Source of the DNA: Planctomycetes bacterium RBG_13_46_10
GTDB taxonomy: Bacteria; Planctomycetota; Phycisphaerae; Sedimentisphaerales; Anaerobacaceae
Length of the DNA: 5,804 bases
Direction of reading: 5' to 3'
Assembly (NCBI GenBank): GCA_001824645.1
Contig: MHYD01000081.1
Span: 364 to 6,167 of the forward strand
Shown piece after piece: positions 5,683 to 5,804 of the stretch. The notes under the pieces were generated by a model. The model worked only from the letters and a program-made list of their open reading frames with translations. It was not told the origin of the DNA and ran no database searches. Position 1 is the stretch's first letter. Each line of letters opens with the position of its first letter. Both the position numbers and the translations under genes were made by a program.

Positions 5683-5804
5683 GCGGGGCGACAAATGCAG
5701 AACGACTGCCGGGCGAAACAAGGCAAAAAGCCGTATGACTATTAGCTTGCCTCGGCGCAGCCGAAGGCGGAGACTGGCCGGTCTTTTATTGTCATTCTGA
5801 TTTC
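5683..5804 (+). other. Non-coding 3' end of the operon
   Basis: The 122 bases after the zinc-ribbon gene hold no convincing gene. They contain a spacer (5683-5748), two adjacent hairpins with a T-rich run (5749-5790), and a final segment with GTCATTCTGA (5791-5800) that recalls a dispersed bacterial repeat. The downstream gene is outside the window. Confidence 0.6.
5749..5790 (+). terminator. Probable operon-end terminator: two tandem hairpins plus T-rich run
   Basis: Hairpin 1 spans 5749-5768: GCCT pairs with AGGC and CGG with CCG, with loop CGCAG and one bulged A at 5764. Hairpin 2 spans 5771-5784: AGACT pairs with GGTCT (one T-G wobble) around loop GGCC and runs directly into TTTTATT at 5784-5790. 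Position after the last gene and the T run on the plus strand fit rho-independent termination. Hairpin 2 is short and the T run is broken by an A, so efficiency is uncertain; folding energy was not computed. Confidence 0.5.

Noticed and set aside
5113..5721. 202-codon minus-strand frame rich in Phe, opposite grpE and the zinc-ribbon gene
   Set aside because: The Phe/Leu-rich composition mirrors the Lys/Glu-rich codons of the plus-strand genes, and no start signal or homology is recognisable.
5695..5745. 16-codon ORF (MQNDCRAKQGKKPYDY) after the zinc-ribbon gene
   Set aside because: Very short, with only a weak GGGGCG sequence upstream and no family resemblance; a chance ORF is more likely.

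Overview
The window is one uninterrupted plus-strand chaperone operon: a 5'-truncated groEL, then groES, a second complete groEL, dnaJ, grpE and a small FmdB-type zinc-ribbon gene. It ends in a short non-coding stretch with two hairpins and a T-rich run. The genes are packed tightly, with gaps of 18, 18, 27, -4 (an ATGA stop/start overlap) and 5 bases. No sequence resembling an internal promoter or a CIRCE operator was noticed, so any heat-shock promoter or operator should lie upstream of base 1. The long reading frames on the minus strand are shadows of these genes.

The likely host is a member of the Planctomycetota, possibly Phycisphaerae or a relative. This is inferred from the overall look of the GroEL and GroES sequences, from groES lying between two divergent groEL genes, and from dnaJ-grpE-fmdB following the chaperonins. 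It is recognition from memory, not a search result. Composition is moderate GC and looks uniform, with no sign of recent transfer and no mobile element.

Functionally the operon joins two ATP-dependent folding machines: the Hsp60/Hsp10 chaperonin (two GroEL paralogues sharing one GroES) and the two co-chaperones of Hsp70 (DnaJ and GrpE). dnaK itself is not in the window. The two GroELs keep the ATPase aspartates but differ elsewhere. GroEL-1 has the classic Gly-Gly-Met tail but altered inter-ring contact positions. GroEL-2 keeps more canonical contacts but has lost the Gly-Gly-Met tail and ends in a short charged/proline segment.

Nothing here is clearly a new system. The points most worth a second look are a perfect 20-bp palindrome between groEL-2 and dnaJ that abuts the dnaJ ribosome-binding site, the complementary divergence of the two GroELs, and the zinc-ribbon protein at the operon's end.
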